A DNA stretch of 8,604 nucleotides from Brevundimonas sp. (GTDB taxonomy: Bacteria > Pseudomonadota > Alphaproteobacteria > Caulobacterales > Caulobacteraceae). The notes under the pieces were generated by a model. That model saw nothing but the letters and a program-made list of their open reading frames with translations, was not told where the DNA came from and did no database searches. Below, piece by piece: positions 1 through 6,338 of the stretch (positions within the stretch are counted from its first letter, which is position 1; every line of letters begins with the position of its first letter). Location of the stretch: the NCBI GenBank assembly GCA_024711185.1, contig JANJTI010000144.1:1-8604 (forward strand), read 5' to 3'. A program made the position numbers and the translations under genes.

Positions 1-1
1 G

Positions 2-412
2 CGGCTGGGCAAGGAGATGGGCTTCTACCAGGACCCGTATTCCGACTTCGGCCGGCTCTCGACCGAGCTGTGGCGGGCGGTGCGGCTGGTCACCGATACC
101 GGCCTGCACGCCAAGCGGTGGAGCCGCGAGCAGGCGATCGACTACTTCCGCCAGAACTCGCTGCTGTCGGAGCGCGACATCGTCACGGAGGTCGAGCGGT
201 ACATCACCAATCCGGGGCAGGCGACCAGCTACAAGATCGGCGAGCTGAAGATCATGGAGCTGCGCCAGCGGGCGCAGGCGGCGCTGGGCGACCACTTCGA
301 CATCCGCGACTTCCACGCCGTGGTGCTGGGCTCGGGTTCGGTGCCGCTGGACGTGCTGGAGGACCAGGTCGACGCCTGGATCGCGGCGGGCGGCGGGGCC
401 CCGGCCGCCTGA
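2..412 (+). CDS. DUF885 family protein, C-terminal part (5' end outside window)
   Basis: The reading frame is open from base 2 and ends in TGA at 410-412, giving the last 136 residues of a longer protein. DUF885 proteins are usually around 600 residues, so roughly a quarter is visible. The family-typical C-terminal pattern is clear: GKEMGFYQDPYSDFGRL (from residue 3), RWSREQAIDYF, a PGQATSYKIGELKI segment, then FDIRDFHAVVLGSGSVPLDVL near the end. Family members are often exported and are thought to be metallopeptidase-like, but the function of this one is not established and the putative catalytic part lies outside the window. The ATG at 17 is an internal Met, because the coding pattern continues upstream of it. 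The gene converges on the zf-CHCC gene with 6 nt between stop codons. Confidence 0.88.
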   Translation, partial: RLGKEMGFYQDPYSDFGRLSTELWRAVRLVTDTGLHAKRWSREQAIDYFRQNSLLSERDIVTEVERYITNPGQATSYKIGELKIMELRQRAQAALGDHFDIRDFHAVVLGSGSVPLDVLEDQVDAWIAAGGGAPAA

Positions 413-418
413 CCGGCG

Positions 419-658
419 TCAGTGCGAGGAGGCGTCCCGGGCGGCCGGGCTGTGGTACTCGCTCTCGGCCTTGCGCTTCCTGCCGAGCACGAAGCGGCGG
501 TCGCAGTAGCCGCACTCGACGAAGTCCTCGTCGCCCATGTCCATGTAGACGAGCGGGTGCCCCAGCGCCCCGCCGCCGCCGTCGCAGGCCACCCGCTTCG
601 AGGTCACCACGATCTCTTCCGGCGGCGGGACGATCTCTGTGGTCGGGCGCGGGGGCAT
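419..658 (-). CDS. zf-CHCC zinc-binding small protein (NDUFS6-like)
   Basis: This 79-residue protein carries the zf-CHCC signature: C25, H34 in LGHPLVYMDMG, then C49 and C52 in ECGYCDRRFVLG (C-x8-H-x14-C-x2-C). The same fold occurs in mitochondrial complex I subunit NDUFS6, and free-standing alphaproteobacterial versions of this size are common; a role linked to respiratory complex I is an inference from homology. The frame is open upstream to an ATG at 745, but I chose the ATG at 656-658. It gives the usual family length and starts just before the PPRPTTEIVPPPEEI leader. The upstream residues are Arg-rich and unlike the family, and a plausible promoter at 697-726 lies inside the longer version. 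The ribosome binding site is weak. The Lys/Arg-rich tail and His-ending C-terminus are not conserved features that I know of. Confidence 0.85.
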   Translation of the reverse strand: MPPRPTTEIVPPPEEIVVTSKRVACDGGGGALGHPLVYMDMGDEDFVECGYCDRRFVLGRKRKAESEYHSPAARDASSH

Positions 659-696
659 TCGGCGGGCTCTGACTTGGCTATCGGGGCGGACGCACA

Positions 697-726
697 TAGG
701 TATGCGCCGCCGCTCCTTAGCGTCAA
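697..726 (-). promoter_or_regulatory. candidate housekeeping promoter for the zf-CHCC gene
   Basis: On the minus strand TTGACG (726-721) is followed after 18 nt by TACCTA (702-697), or after 17 nt by ATACCT. The -35 is a good match and the -10 is poor. Transcription would begin near 690, leaving a leader of about 30 nt before the ATG at 658. This is consistent with the short start chosen for that gene. The 659-759 interval also has to hold the promoter of the divergent ABC gene, for which I see nothing convincing (TTGGCT at 674-679 is at best a weak -35). Confidence 0.35.
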
Positions 727-759
727 ACCGGGCGGCCCGGAACACCCGAAAGCGCGCGA

Positions 760-1734
760 ATGACCGAGACCGAAGCCCTGCCCGCCAACGCCATCGAGGT
801 GCGCGGGCTGGAGAAGACCTACGCCGGCTCGAAGAAGTCGCCGCCGAAGACCGCGCTGCGCGGCGTCGACCTCGTCATCCCGCGCGGCTCGATGTTCGGC
901 CTGCTGGGACCGAACGGGGCCGGCAAGTCGACCCTGATCAACATCCTCGCCGGGGTGGTCAACAAGACCGGCGGAACGGCGACGATCTGGGGCCGCGACA
1001 TCGATCGCGAGCCGCGCGACGCCCGGGCGGCCCTCGGCGTGGTCGCGCAGGAGATCGTGGCCGACGTCTTCTTCACGCCCCGCGAGTCGCTGGAGGTCCA
1101 GGCCGGCTACTACGGGGTGCCGGCGAAGGAACGGCGCTCGGACGAGCTGCTGGCGGCGCTCGGCCTGTCGGACAAGGCCAACGCCTATGTCCGCGCCCTG
1201 TCCGGCGGCATGAAGCGTCGACTGATGGTGGCCAAGGCCCTGGTGCACAATCCGCCCATCCTGATCCTCGACGAGCCCACCGCCGGCGTCGACGTCGAGC
1301 TGCGCCGTCAGCTGTGGGACTATGTCCGCCGGTTGAACGCCGAGGGGGTGACCATCCTGCTCACCACCCACTATCTCGAGGAAGCCCAGGAGCTCTGCGA
1401 CACCATCGCGATCATGAACCGGGGCGAGGTGGTGGCCTGCGAACCGACGCCGCAGCTGCTGCGGCGGCTGGACACCCGGCACGTGGTGGTCAGCCCCGAG
1501 GGCGAGCTGCCGGCCCCGCCGGTCCTGCCCGGCTTCGAGGTCACCCCCCGTGCGAACGGCGCCTTTGCGGTGTCCTACCGCAAGGGGCAGTCGTCGGTAG
1601 AGCAGGTGCTGACCGCCGTCCGCGCCGCCGGCGTCACCATCGCCGACATCGCCACCGAGGATCCGGACCTCGAGGACGTCTTCCTCGCCTTGACCTATGG
1701 CGACGCCTCCGCCGCCGATCCGACGAAGGACTAG
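760..1734 (+). CDS. ABC transporter ATP-binding protein (ABC-2 / YadG-like)
   Basis: This is a 324-residue cytoplasmic ATPase subunit expected to power an ABC-2-type exporter. All nucleotide-binding elements are present: Walker A GPNGAGKST (residues 50-58), Q-loop Q97, signature LSGGM (147-151), Walker B ILILDEP (167-173) and switch H204 in TTHYLEEA. After the ~230-residue ATPase core comes a ~90-residue C-terminal extension ending in EDPDLEDVFLALTYG, the LEDVF-type ending common in DrrA/YadG-like ATPases. The ATG at 760 is preceded only by a weak GAAAG (748-752). It starts 14 residues before the conserved IEVRGLEKTY strand, so the start is reasonable. No permease gene is adjacent: downstream is a convergent unrelated gene and upstream a divergent one. 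The partner and substrate therefore cannot be inferred here. Confidence 0.93.
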   Translation: MTETEALPANAIEVRGLEKTYAGSKKSPPKTALRGVDLVIPRGSMFGLLGPNGAGKSTLINILAGVVNKTGGTATIWGRDIDREPRDARAALGVVAQEIVADVFFTPRESLEVQAGYYGVPAKERRSDELLAALGLSDKANAYVRALSGGMKRRLMVAKALVHNPPILILDEPTAGVDVELRRQLWDYVRRLNAEGVTILLTTHYLEEAQELCDTIAIMNRGEVVACEPTPQLLRRLDTRHVVVSPEGELPAPPVLPGFEVTPRANGAFAVSYRKGQSSVEQVLTAVRAAGVTIADIATEDPDLEDVFLALTYGDASAADPTKD

Positions 1735-1756
1735 GAAGGCGCGCCGGCGGTCCTAG
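1731..1756. repeat. inverted repeat spanning both convergent stop codons
   Basis: CTAGGA (1731-1736) and TCCTAG (1751-1756) form perfect 6-bp arms around a 14-nt GC-rich centre that contains the palindrome GGCGCGCC (1738-1745). Each arm contains the TAG stop of one convergent gene (1732-1734 on plus, 1755-1753 on minus). It could act as a bidirectional terminator-like hairpin, but there is no T-tract on either side. Confidence 0.4.
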
Positions 1757-2142
1757 ACGACCATCACCGTCCCGATGAGCAGTCGGGCGCCGCGGCGCCC
1801 GAGGGCCGTGTCGGTGGCCGCCTGCAGGGAGACGACAAGCCGCTCCACATCGGGCGGGTGCCCGGGCAGGAGCGCGTTGGCGGACGTCTGCACCACGGCG
1901 GCGTAGGCGGCGCGGAGGCGCGGCGCCGATTGCGCGACCCGGGCCCGCAGGGCGGCGTCCGGCGCGTCGATGCCGGTCTCGACGGTCATCACGCCCCGAC
2001 GCCCGTCGGGGCGCCGGACGTTGGCCGTGATCGTCGGCAGACGCATGTAGCTGGGCTGCGGCGCGCCGCCGCCCCCGGCCATGGCAGGCGTGGCCGCAGC
2101 GGCGGCGACGGCGGCGAGTCCGAGGAGGGCGCGGCGATCCAT
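1753..2142 (-). CDS. small exported protein with FliL-like pattern, function unknown
   Basis: The protein has 129 residues. The N-terminus MDRRALLGLAAVAAAAATP is a signal peptide with a twin-arginine pair (Tat-like, though the motif is degenerate) and a likely cleavage site after AMA (residue 22). The mature part begins with a Gly-rich stretch and then PSYMRLPTITANVRR. It continues with a strand (GVMTVETGIDAPD), a helix with APRLRAAYAAVV, and a final helix and strand (DTALGRRGARLLIGTVMVV). The order 'LP-x-x-x-x-N-x-R', a strand, 'xP+LR' helix, then a C-terminal hydrophobic strand resembles the periplasmic domain of FliL, but here a cleavable signal replaces the membrane anchor. The FliL relationship is inference from pattern only. 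The ATG at 2140-2142 lacks a strong ribosome binding site. The gene converges on the ABC ATPase with 18 nt between stops and diverges from the hydrolase. Confidence 0.72.
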   Translation of the reverse strand: MDRRALLGLAAVAAAAATPAMAGGGGAPQPSYMRLPTITANVRRPDGRRGVMTVETGIDAPDAALRARVAQSAPRLRAAYAAVVQTSANALLPGHPPDVERLVVSLQAATDTALGRRGARLLIGTVMVV

Positions 2143-2249
2143 GCGGTCATGCTGGCGCCCGCCGCTTAAAATTGTCCTGCCCGCCGCCTGCCTGGCGCTC
2201 GTCCCCGGCGGGCACGCATCAACTCACCCTGCGGCACGTCTCGGCAGCC

Positions 2250-2264
2250 TCACGGCAATCGTGA
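2250..2264. repeat. palindrome TCACG-N5-CGTGA between divergent genes
   Basis: Perfect 5-bp arms with a 5-nt spacer lie in the 180-bp gap between the FliL-like gene (-) and the dienelactone hydrolase gene (+). Size and position fit a dimeric regulator operator; nothing identifies the regulator. Chance occurrence is possible. Confidence 0.3.
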
Positions 2265-2269
2265 CTCGA

Positions 2270-2287
2270 CGGTCCCCGCAAGGACCG
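2270..2287. repeat. hairpin CGGTCC-N6-GGACCG upstream of the hydrolase gene
   Basis: A perfect 6-bp GC-rich stem with a CCGCAA loop starts 5 nt after the preceding palindrome and ends 35 nt before the hydrolase ATG. It could be a second operator or a hairpin in the leader RNA. There is no T-tract, so a terminator is unlikely. Confidence 0.3.
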
Positions 2288-2322
2288 CCACTGTCCCGCT
2301 TTCCCCAGACGGAGAGCCGCCG

Positions 2323-3228
2323 ATGACGACGCTGATCCGACCCGAAGGCCCCGAGCCGGGCGACCTCCGCCCCAGCCGCCGCGCGCTGGCGACCGGAACG
2401 CTCGGGGGCCTGTTCTTCGCCGGCTACGCTCCCGCCGCCCTCGCCGCCCAGGCCGCGCCAGTGACCACCGACGCCGCCGGACTGGTCGTGGAGGAGGTGA
2501 GCTACCCGGCCCCCGACGGCTTCCAGCTCCCCGCCTATGTCGCCCGCCCCGAGGGCGACGGCCCCTTCCCGGTGGCGATCGTCGTCTCGGAGATTTTCGG
2601 CGTTCACGAGTACATCCGCGACGTGTGCCGCCGCCTCGCCCGGGCGGGCTACGCCGCCGTCGCCCCCGCCTTCTTCGTGCGCGTCGCCGACCCTGCGTCC
2701 CTGTCGGACATGCAGGAGGTGCAGCGCATCGTCGCCGCCGCCGGCTACGAGCAGGTCATGGGCGACGTCTCGGCCACCCTCGACTGGGCGAGCCAGCAGC
2801 TGTGGGCGCGCGGCGACCGGGTCGGGATCACCGGCTTCTGCTGGGGCGGCAAGGTGGTGTGGCAGGCCTGCGCCCGCTTCGCCGTGCTGGACGCCGGTGT
2901 CGCCTGGTACGGGCGGCTCGCCTCCTCCGCCAGCGCCACGCCGGAGCAGACGCAGGCGGGCCGGCCCTGGCCGGTCGACCTTGCAGACGACCTGAAATGC
3001 CCCGTGCTCGGCCTCTACGGCGAGAACGACCGCGGCATCCCGCTGGACACGGTCGAGGCGATGCGCCGCGCCCTCGCCCGCGCCGGCCAGACGGCGAGCG
3101 AGATCGTGGTCTATCCCGGCGCGCCGCACGGCTTCCACGCCGACTATCGCGACAGCTTCACGCCCGAGGCCGCCGCCGACGGATGGCGCCGGCTGCTGGC
3201 CTTCTTCGACGCACGGGTGAAGGCCTGA
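2323..3228 (+). CDS. Tat-exported dienelactone hydrolase family protein
   Basis: This 301-residue alpha/beta hydrolase belongs to the dienelactone hydrolase family, which hydrolyses esters or lactones with a Cys-His-Asp triad. Residues 1-42 are a signal sequence with the twin-arginine motif SRRALATG (18-25), a hydrophobic core (GGLFFAGYAPAAL) and cleavage near ALAA, so it probably acts in the periplasm after folding. The nucleophile is C173 in GFCWGGK, the acid D236 in YGENDRGIP and the base H269 in PGAPHGFHADYR. SEIFGVHEYIRD (89-100) is the family loop containing the conserved Glu (E90). Residues 50-80 are the usual entry strand (SYPAPDGFQLPAYVARP). The ATG at 2323 follows a good GGAGAG (2311-2316) at 6 nt. 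Its natural substrate cannot be read from the sequence. It converges on grpE with 4 nt between stops. Confidence 0.93.
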   Translation: MTTLIRPEGPEPGDLRPSRRALATGTLGGLFFAGYAPAALAAQAAPVTTDAAGLVVEEVSYPAPDGFQLPAYVARPEGDGPFPVAIVVSEIFGVHEYIRDVCRRLARAGYAAVAPAFFVRVADPASLSDMQEVQRIVAAAGYEQVMGDVSATLDWASQQLWARGDRVGITGFCWGGKVVWQACARFAVLDAGVAWYGRLASSASATPEQTQAGRPWPVDLADDLKCPVLGLYGENDRGIPLDTVEAMRRALARAGQTASEIVVYPGAPHGFHADYRDSFTPEAAADGWRRLLAFFDARVKA

Positions 3229-3232
3229 GGTC

Positions 3233-3883
3233 TCAGCCCTTGTCGGCAGCCGCGGCATAGGCCGCGGCGCCGGCCGCCCGGTCGGCGGCGTTGGGCTGGG
3301 CGACCGAGCCCCTGGCGGCGACGACCACCATGGCGGCGCGGACGGTGCGGCCGAACAGGGCGTAGCCGGGCTGCAGGGTCTGGATGACCTTGCCGCCCTC
3401 CACCGTCTCGGACGGCTGCTCCATCATCGCCTGGTGCAGGTGGGGGTCGAAGGGCTCTCCGGGTTCGGGCGCGACACGCTGCAGGTTGTTCGATTCGAAC
3501 GCCTGCATCAGCGACTTGTGTGTCAGCTCCAGCCCCTTGACGAGGTTGGCCACCGCCGGGTCCTCGCTGCCGGCCAGATCGACGGCGAGGGCCCGCTCGA
3601 GAGTGTCGGCGACGCCGAGCAGGTCGCGTGCGAACTTCTGGATGGCGTAGGCGCGGGCGTCGTTGTTTTGCTGCTCGGCCCGGCGCTTCGTGTTCTCGGC
3701 CTCGGCCACGGCGCGCAGGGCGCGGTCCTTCCACTGGTCGCGCTCGGCGATCAGGGCGTCGATCGGGCCGAGGTCGTCGCCCGGCGTGGAGTCGAGGCCG
3801 GCCTCGGCGTTGGCCTCGGCCTCGGACTCGCCGATGTCGGCGTCCAGTTCGTTGGCGTCGCGGGTCTCGGGGGTGTCGTTCAC
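3233..3883 (-). CDS. grpE: GrpE, nucleotide exchange factor for DnaK
   Basis: GrpE binds the DnaK ATPase domain and promotes ADP release during the Hsp70 cycle in the cytoplasm. The 216-residue protein has the expected order: an acidic disordered N-terminus (1-40), a long coiled-coil helix (about 42-90, with [20 protein letters not shown]), a four-helix-bundle segment (90-140) and the beta-wing (about 140-190). The wing holds FDPHLHQAM (145-153) and the family signature [19 protein letters not shown] (166-184). The Ala-rich tail ([12 protein letters not shown]) is a lineage-type extension. The start is GTG at 3883-3881, preceded by AGGA 4 nt upstream. Its GTGA overlaps the hrcA stop by 4 nt, which implies translational coupling. 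It is the last gene of the GNAT-hrcA-grpE operon; dnaK is not in the window. Confidence 0.97.
   Translation of the reverse strand: MNDTPETRDANELDADIGESEAEANAEAGLDSTPGDDLGPIDALIAERDQWKDRALRAVAEAENTKRRAEQQNNDARAYAIQKFARDLLGVADTLERALAVDLAGSEDPAVANLVKGLELTHKSLMQAFESNNLQRVAPEPGEPFDPHLHQAMMEQPSETVEGGKVIQTLQPGYALFGRTVRAAMVVVAARGSVAQPNAADRAAGAAAYAAAADKG
3249..3268. repeat. GC-only hairpin inside the 3' end of grpE
   Basis: GCCGCGG (3249-3255) and CCGCGGC (3262-3268) form a perfect 7-bp stem with a 6-nt loop, 21 nt beyond the end of the convergent hydrolase gene. It might slow read-through from the hydrolase gene, but there is no T-tract, and Ala-rich GCC/GCG coding in grpE readily produces such repeats. 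Confidence 0.25.
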
Positions 3884-4968
3884 TTTTCCTGTCCGTCCAG
3901 CATCCGGCCCAGCACCCGGGCGGTGTAGTCCACCAACGGGATGACACGGGCGTAGTTCAGTCGCGCGGGCCCGATGACGCCGATGGCGCCCAGAACCCGC
4001 TGTCGGCCGCTCATATAGGGCGCCGCGATCACGGCGGAACCCGAAAGCGAGAACAGCCGCGTTTCCGCGCCGATGAAGATGCGCACCCCCTGGGCGCTGG
4101 AGACCCCGTCCAGGAGGCCGATGAGCTGCTCCTTCTGCTCGAAATCGTCGAACAGCACCCGGACGCGCTCCAGATCCTCCACTGCCTCGCGATCCTGAAG
4201 CAGGTTGGCGCGGCCGCGCACGATCAGGGCACGCTCGCGCTCCGGCCCGCCGGACCAGGCTGCAAGCCCATCCTCGACCAGCCGCGCCGCGGCGGCGTCC
4301 AGTTCGCGCCGGGCCGTATCGAGTTCGGTGCGCATCTCCGTCCGCGCCTCGTGCAGCGGACGCCCGCGGAGCCTGGCGTTGAGAAAGTTCGACGCTTCCT
4401 GCAGCGTGGCCGGCGTGACGCCGGCCTTGAGCGGCATCAGCCGGTTCTCGACCGTGCCGTCGTCGGCGACCAGCACCGCCAGCGCCTGGTCGTGCCCGAG
4501 GGCCACAAACTCGACGTGCTTGACCCCCGCGTCGCGCACCGGGCTGGCGACGATGCTGGCGCCGCCGGCGAGGCCCGACAGCAGGGTCGAGGCCTCGTCC
4601 AGGGCCTCCTCGAAATTCCGCCCCCGCCCCGCCAGCCGGGCGTCGATCTCGCGCCGCTCCTCGCGACTGATGTCGCCGATCTCCAGCAGGCCGTCGACGA
4701 ACAGGCGCAGGCCCGCGTGCGTCGGGATCCGCCCCGCCGAGGTGTGGGGCGAGGCCAGCAGGCCCGCCAGCGTCAGGTCCTGCATGGTGTTGCGGATCGA
4801 GGCCGGCGACAGCGACACCCCGGTCAGAGACAGGGTTCGCGAGCCGACCGGTTCGCCGGTCTGCAGATAGCTTTCGACGATGCGCCGGAAGATGTCGCGG
4901 GCCCGCTCGTCCAGGCCGACGAGACCCGGCCCCTCCATCGCCGTCGAGGTCAGCAGCGGCCCTCTCAT
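3880..4968 (-). CDS. hrcA: HrcA, heat-inducible transcription repressor
   Basis: HrcA represses chaperonin operons by binding CIRCE elements and is kept active by GroEL. The 362-residue protein has an N-terminal winged helix (about 20-95) with [20 protein letters not shown] and the hallmark [14 protein letters not shown] (75-88). A long regulatory/dimerisation region follows, containing [10 protein letters not shown], the NFLNARLRG helix, and a C-terminal [19 protein letters not shown] that is diagnostic for the family. The ATG at 4968-4966 overlaps the TGA of the upstream GNAT gene (ATGA) and has GGGAGG (4984-4979) 10 nt upstream, so I prefer it to the internal ATG at 4938. I found no CIRCE sequence in the window, so autoregulation is not evident. 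Length is normal for the family. Confidence 0.97.
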   Translation of the reverse strand: MRGPLLTSTAMEGPGLVGLDERARDIFRRIVESYLQTGEPVGSRTLSLTGVSLSPASIRNTMQDLTLAGLLASPHTSAGRIPTHAGLRLFVDGLLEIGDISREERREIDARLAGRGRNFEEALDEASTLLSGLAGGASIVASPVRDAGVKHVEFVALGHDQALAVLVADDGTVENRLMPLKAGVTPATLQEASNFLNARLRGRPLHEARTEMRTELDTARRELDAAAARLVEDGLAAWSGGPERERALIVRGRANLLQDREAVEDLERVRVLFDDFEQKEQLIGLLDGVSSAQGVRIFIGAETRLFSLSGSAVIAAPYMSGRQRVLGAIGVIGPARLNYARVIPLVDYTARVLGRMLDGQEK

Positions 4969-5525
4969 CGCGTCCGCGCCTCCCAGTCCGCCCGGGTGAG
5001 CCGGTGCACCAGACAGTCGTCGTCGCCGAACATGCGGCGGCCTTCCGGCCGGAAGCCCAGCCGCTGGTAGAACCGGTGCGCGTCGGTGTTCGAGGCCAGC
5101 GGATCGATGACCACGCCGTGCACCTGCGGATCGGCGAAGCAGGCGTCGAGCGCCTGCCGCATCATCTCCGTGCCCCAGCCGCGGCCGAGGGCGTCTTTCG
5201 GGCCGATCCAGATGTCGAGCGCCCGCAGGCCCGGTTCGATCTCGCCCCAGTAGTGCGTCGGCTCAAGGTGCGGATCGATGATCTGCATCACCCCGATCGG
5301 GCGGCCGCCGACCTCTGCGATGCGGTAGAAACTCACCTCCGATTGGTCGCCGAGCTCCTCGCGCCACTCGATGCCGCCGAAGGCCACCTCGGCCACGGGG
5401 TCGTCGGTCGAGCAGGCGATCACATGCGGCTCCTTGTCCCAGGACGCGAGCACGTCGGGGTCGGCCAGCGTCGCCGGGCGCAGCCGCAGGGCGTCAGGGG
5501 TCGCAGCGGGGGGATACAGGCTCAC
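4965..5525 (-). CDS. GNAT N-acetyltransferase, AAC(6')-I-like
   Basis: This 186-residue acetyl-CoA-dependent acetyltransferase has the GNAT fold. Its first strand is [17 protein letters not shown] (13-29), and [12 protein letters not shown] (73-84) is the central strand pair. The acetyl-CoA pyrophosphate loop is [10 protein letters not shown] (113-122), followed by [21 protein letters not shown] (138-158). The [16 protein letters not shown] segment followed by LGxGxGT and DPxxSN-xxA-xxxYxxxGF closely parallels AAC(6')-Ib-type aminoglycoside acetyltransferases. Many chromosomal relatives have other substrates, including siderophore precursors, so resistance should not be assumed. The start is GTG at 5525-5523 with no visible ribosome binding site; later starts would remove the first GNAT strand, and upstream in-frame codons reach a stop without another start. 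It is the first gene of the operon and overlaps hrcA by ATGA. Confidence 0.88.
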   Translation of the reverse strand: MSLYPPAATPDALRLRPATLADPDVLASWDKEPHVIACSTDDPVAEVAFGGIEWREELGDQSEVSFYRIAEVGGRPIGVMQIIDPHLEPTHYWGEIEPGLRALDIWIGPKDALGRGWGTEMMRQALDACFADPQVHGVVIDPLASNTDAHRFYQRLGFRPEGRRMFGDDDCLVHRLTRADWEARTR

Positions 5526-5534
5526 GGTTTCAGG

Positions 5535-5560
5535 ATAAGCACCCCCGCCATCGCTTCAAG
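5535..5560 (-). promoter_or_regulatory. candidate sigma-32 (RpoH) promoter for GNAT-hrcA-grpE
   Basis: On the minus strand CTTG (5560-5557), extended as CTTGAAG, is followed after exactly 17 nt by CTTAT (5539-5535). This fits the alphaproteobacterial RpoH pattern CTTG-N17/18-CYTAT. The predicted start of transcription is about 5524-5528, at the GTG of the GNAT gene. The element could also work as a weak housekeeping promoter (TTGAAG with TATCCT at 16 nt). Its -35 overlaps the ribosome binding site of divergent rph on the other strand. Confidence 0.6.
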
Positions 5561-5563
5561 GAA
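5558..5563 (+). promoter_or_regulatory. ribosome binding site of rph
   Basis: AAGGAA lies 5 nt before the ATG at 5569 and fixes the rph start. It overlaps the -35 of the opposite-strand heat-shock-type promoter. Only 43 bp separate the two start codons, so the rph promoter probably lies inside the GNAT coding region; I could not recognise it there. Confidence 0.7.
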
Positions 5564-5568
5564 TTCCC

Positions 5569-6285
5569 ATGCGCCCCTCCGAACGCCGCCCCGATCAGCT
5601 CCGCCCGGTGACGCTCGAGGTCGGCGTCAACCGCTACGCCGAGGGCTCGTGCCTCGTCTCCTTCGGACACACCCGGGTGCTGGTCACGGCTACGGTCGAG
5701 GAAAACGTGCCCGGGTGGATGCGCAACAAGGGGGCCGGCTGGGTGACCGCCGAGTATGGTATGCTGCCCCGCGCCACCCACACGCGCGGTCGCCGCGAGG
5801 CCGCCGCCGGCAAACAGTCGGGCCGCACCCAGGAGATCCAGAGATTGATCGGGCGCAGCCTGCGCGCCGTGGTCGACCTGAAGGCGCTGGGGGAGCGGCA
5901 GGTGGTGCTGGACTGCGACGTGGTGCAGGCGGACGGCGGTACGCGGACCGCCGCCATCACCGGGGCGTGGGTCGCCATGGCCTCGGCGCTGGATTACCTG
6001 CGGGCCGAGGGTGTGCTGAAGACCGATCCCATCCTCGACCAGGTGGCGGCCGTCTCGTGCGGCGTCTGCGCGAACGAACCGGTGCTGGACCTCGATTACG
6101 AGGAGGACTCCACCGCCGAGGCGGATTCCAACTTCGTCCTGACCGGGGCCGGGACCATCGTCGAGATCCAGGCGACCGGCGAGAAGCGCGGCTTCTCGCG
6201 GCCGGAGTTCGAGCGCCTGTTCCAACTGGCGGAGGGCGGCTGCGCCGAGCTGTTCGCCCTGCAGCGGGCGGCCCTGGGGCGTTGA
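5569..6285 (+). CDS. rph: RNase PH
   Basis: RNase PH is a phosphorolytic 3'-5' exoribonuclease that trims tRNA precursors and degrades structured RNA, acting as a cytoplasmic hexameric ring. The 238-residue length is typical. Visible motifs are [17 protein letters not shown] (57-73), [17 protein letters not shown] (85-101) with the phosphate-binding R86, and [19 protein letters not shown] (115-133) with GGTR at 123-126, whose R126 also contacts phosphate. [17 protein letters not shown] (174-190) holds the acidic residues D180 and D186 that correspond to the catalytic metal site. No key residue is missing. The ATG at 5569 has a good AAGGAA at 5 nt. It is divergent from GNAT-hrcA-grpE. The lipoprotein gene follows on the same strand after 61 nt and might be partly co-transcribed. 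Confidence 0.98.
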   Translation: MRPSERRPDQLRPVTLEVGVNRYAEGSCLVSFGHTRVLVTATVEENVPGWMRNKGAGWVTAEYGMLPRATHTRGRREAAAGKQSGRTQEIQRLIGRSLRAVVDLKALGERQVVLDCDVVQADGGTRTAAITGAWVAMASALDYLRAEGVLKTDPILDQVAAVSCGVCANEPVLDLDYEEDSTAEADSNFVLTGAGTIVEIQATGEKRGFSRPEFERLFQLAEGGCAELFALQRAALGR

Positions 6286-6301
6286 GGGTTCCGCAGGGCG
6301 G

Positions 6302-6338
6302 CCGATCGTGCCTAAGGTGCCCGGCCGTCAACGATCGG
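6302..6338. repeat. 8-bp inverted repeat reaching the lipoprotein ribosome binding site
   Basis: CCGATCGT (6302-6309) and ACGATCGG (6331-6338) are perfect reverse complements with a 21-nt spacer. In RNA the 3' arm would pair the first two bases of the GGAG ribosome binding site (6337-6340) of the following gene. Each arm also contains the palindrome CGATCG, so the same structure reads as a direct repeat spaced 29 bp and could be a DNA operator. Confidence 0.4.

Noticed and set aside
659..745. Longer zf-CHCC protein starting at ATG 745 or 697
   Set aside because: The extra N-terminal residues are Arg-rich and unlike the family, and a plausible promoter for the shorter form lies inside them.
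604..1482. 292-residue minus-strand ORF opposite the ABC ATPase
   Set aside because: It lies antisense to a gene with complete Walker, signature and H-loop motifs. Its translation is low-complexity His/Arg/Gly-rich, typical of GC-rich shadow frames.
2224..3258. 344-residue minus-strand ORF opposite the dienelactone hydrolase
   Set aside because: It is a shadow of a gene with an intact Tat signal and Cys-Asp-His triad, with no recognisable domain of its own.
3249..3268. Intrinsic terminator after the hydrolase or grpE
   Set aside because: The stem is strong but there is no T-tract on either strand, and the repeat falls in Ala-rich coding sequence, so it is listed only as a repeat.
3628..5070. 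480-residue plus-strand ORF opposite grpE, hrcA and GNAT
   Set aside because: It spans three genes with clear opposite-strand identities and has an Arg/Gly/Pro-rich sequence without motifs.
4965..5525. Calling the GNAT protein an aminoglycoside resistance enzyme
   Set aside because: The resemblance to AAC(6')-I is real but shared by chromosomal acetyltransferases with other substrates. No resistance gene context, integron or mobile element is present.
5526..5568. CIRCE element (HrcA operator) upstream of the hrcA operon
   Set aside because: I looked for TTAGCACTC-N9-GAGTGCTAA here and elsewhere. GATAAGCACC at 5534-5543 resembles a half but has no second arm.
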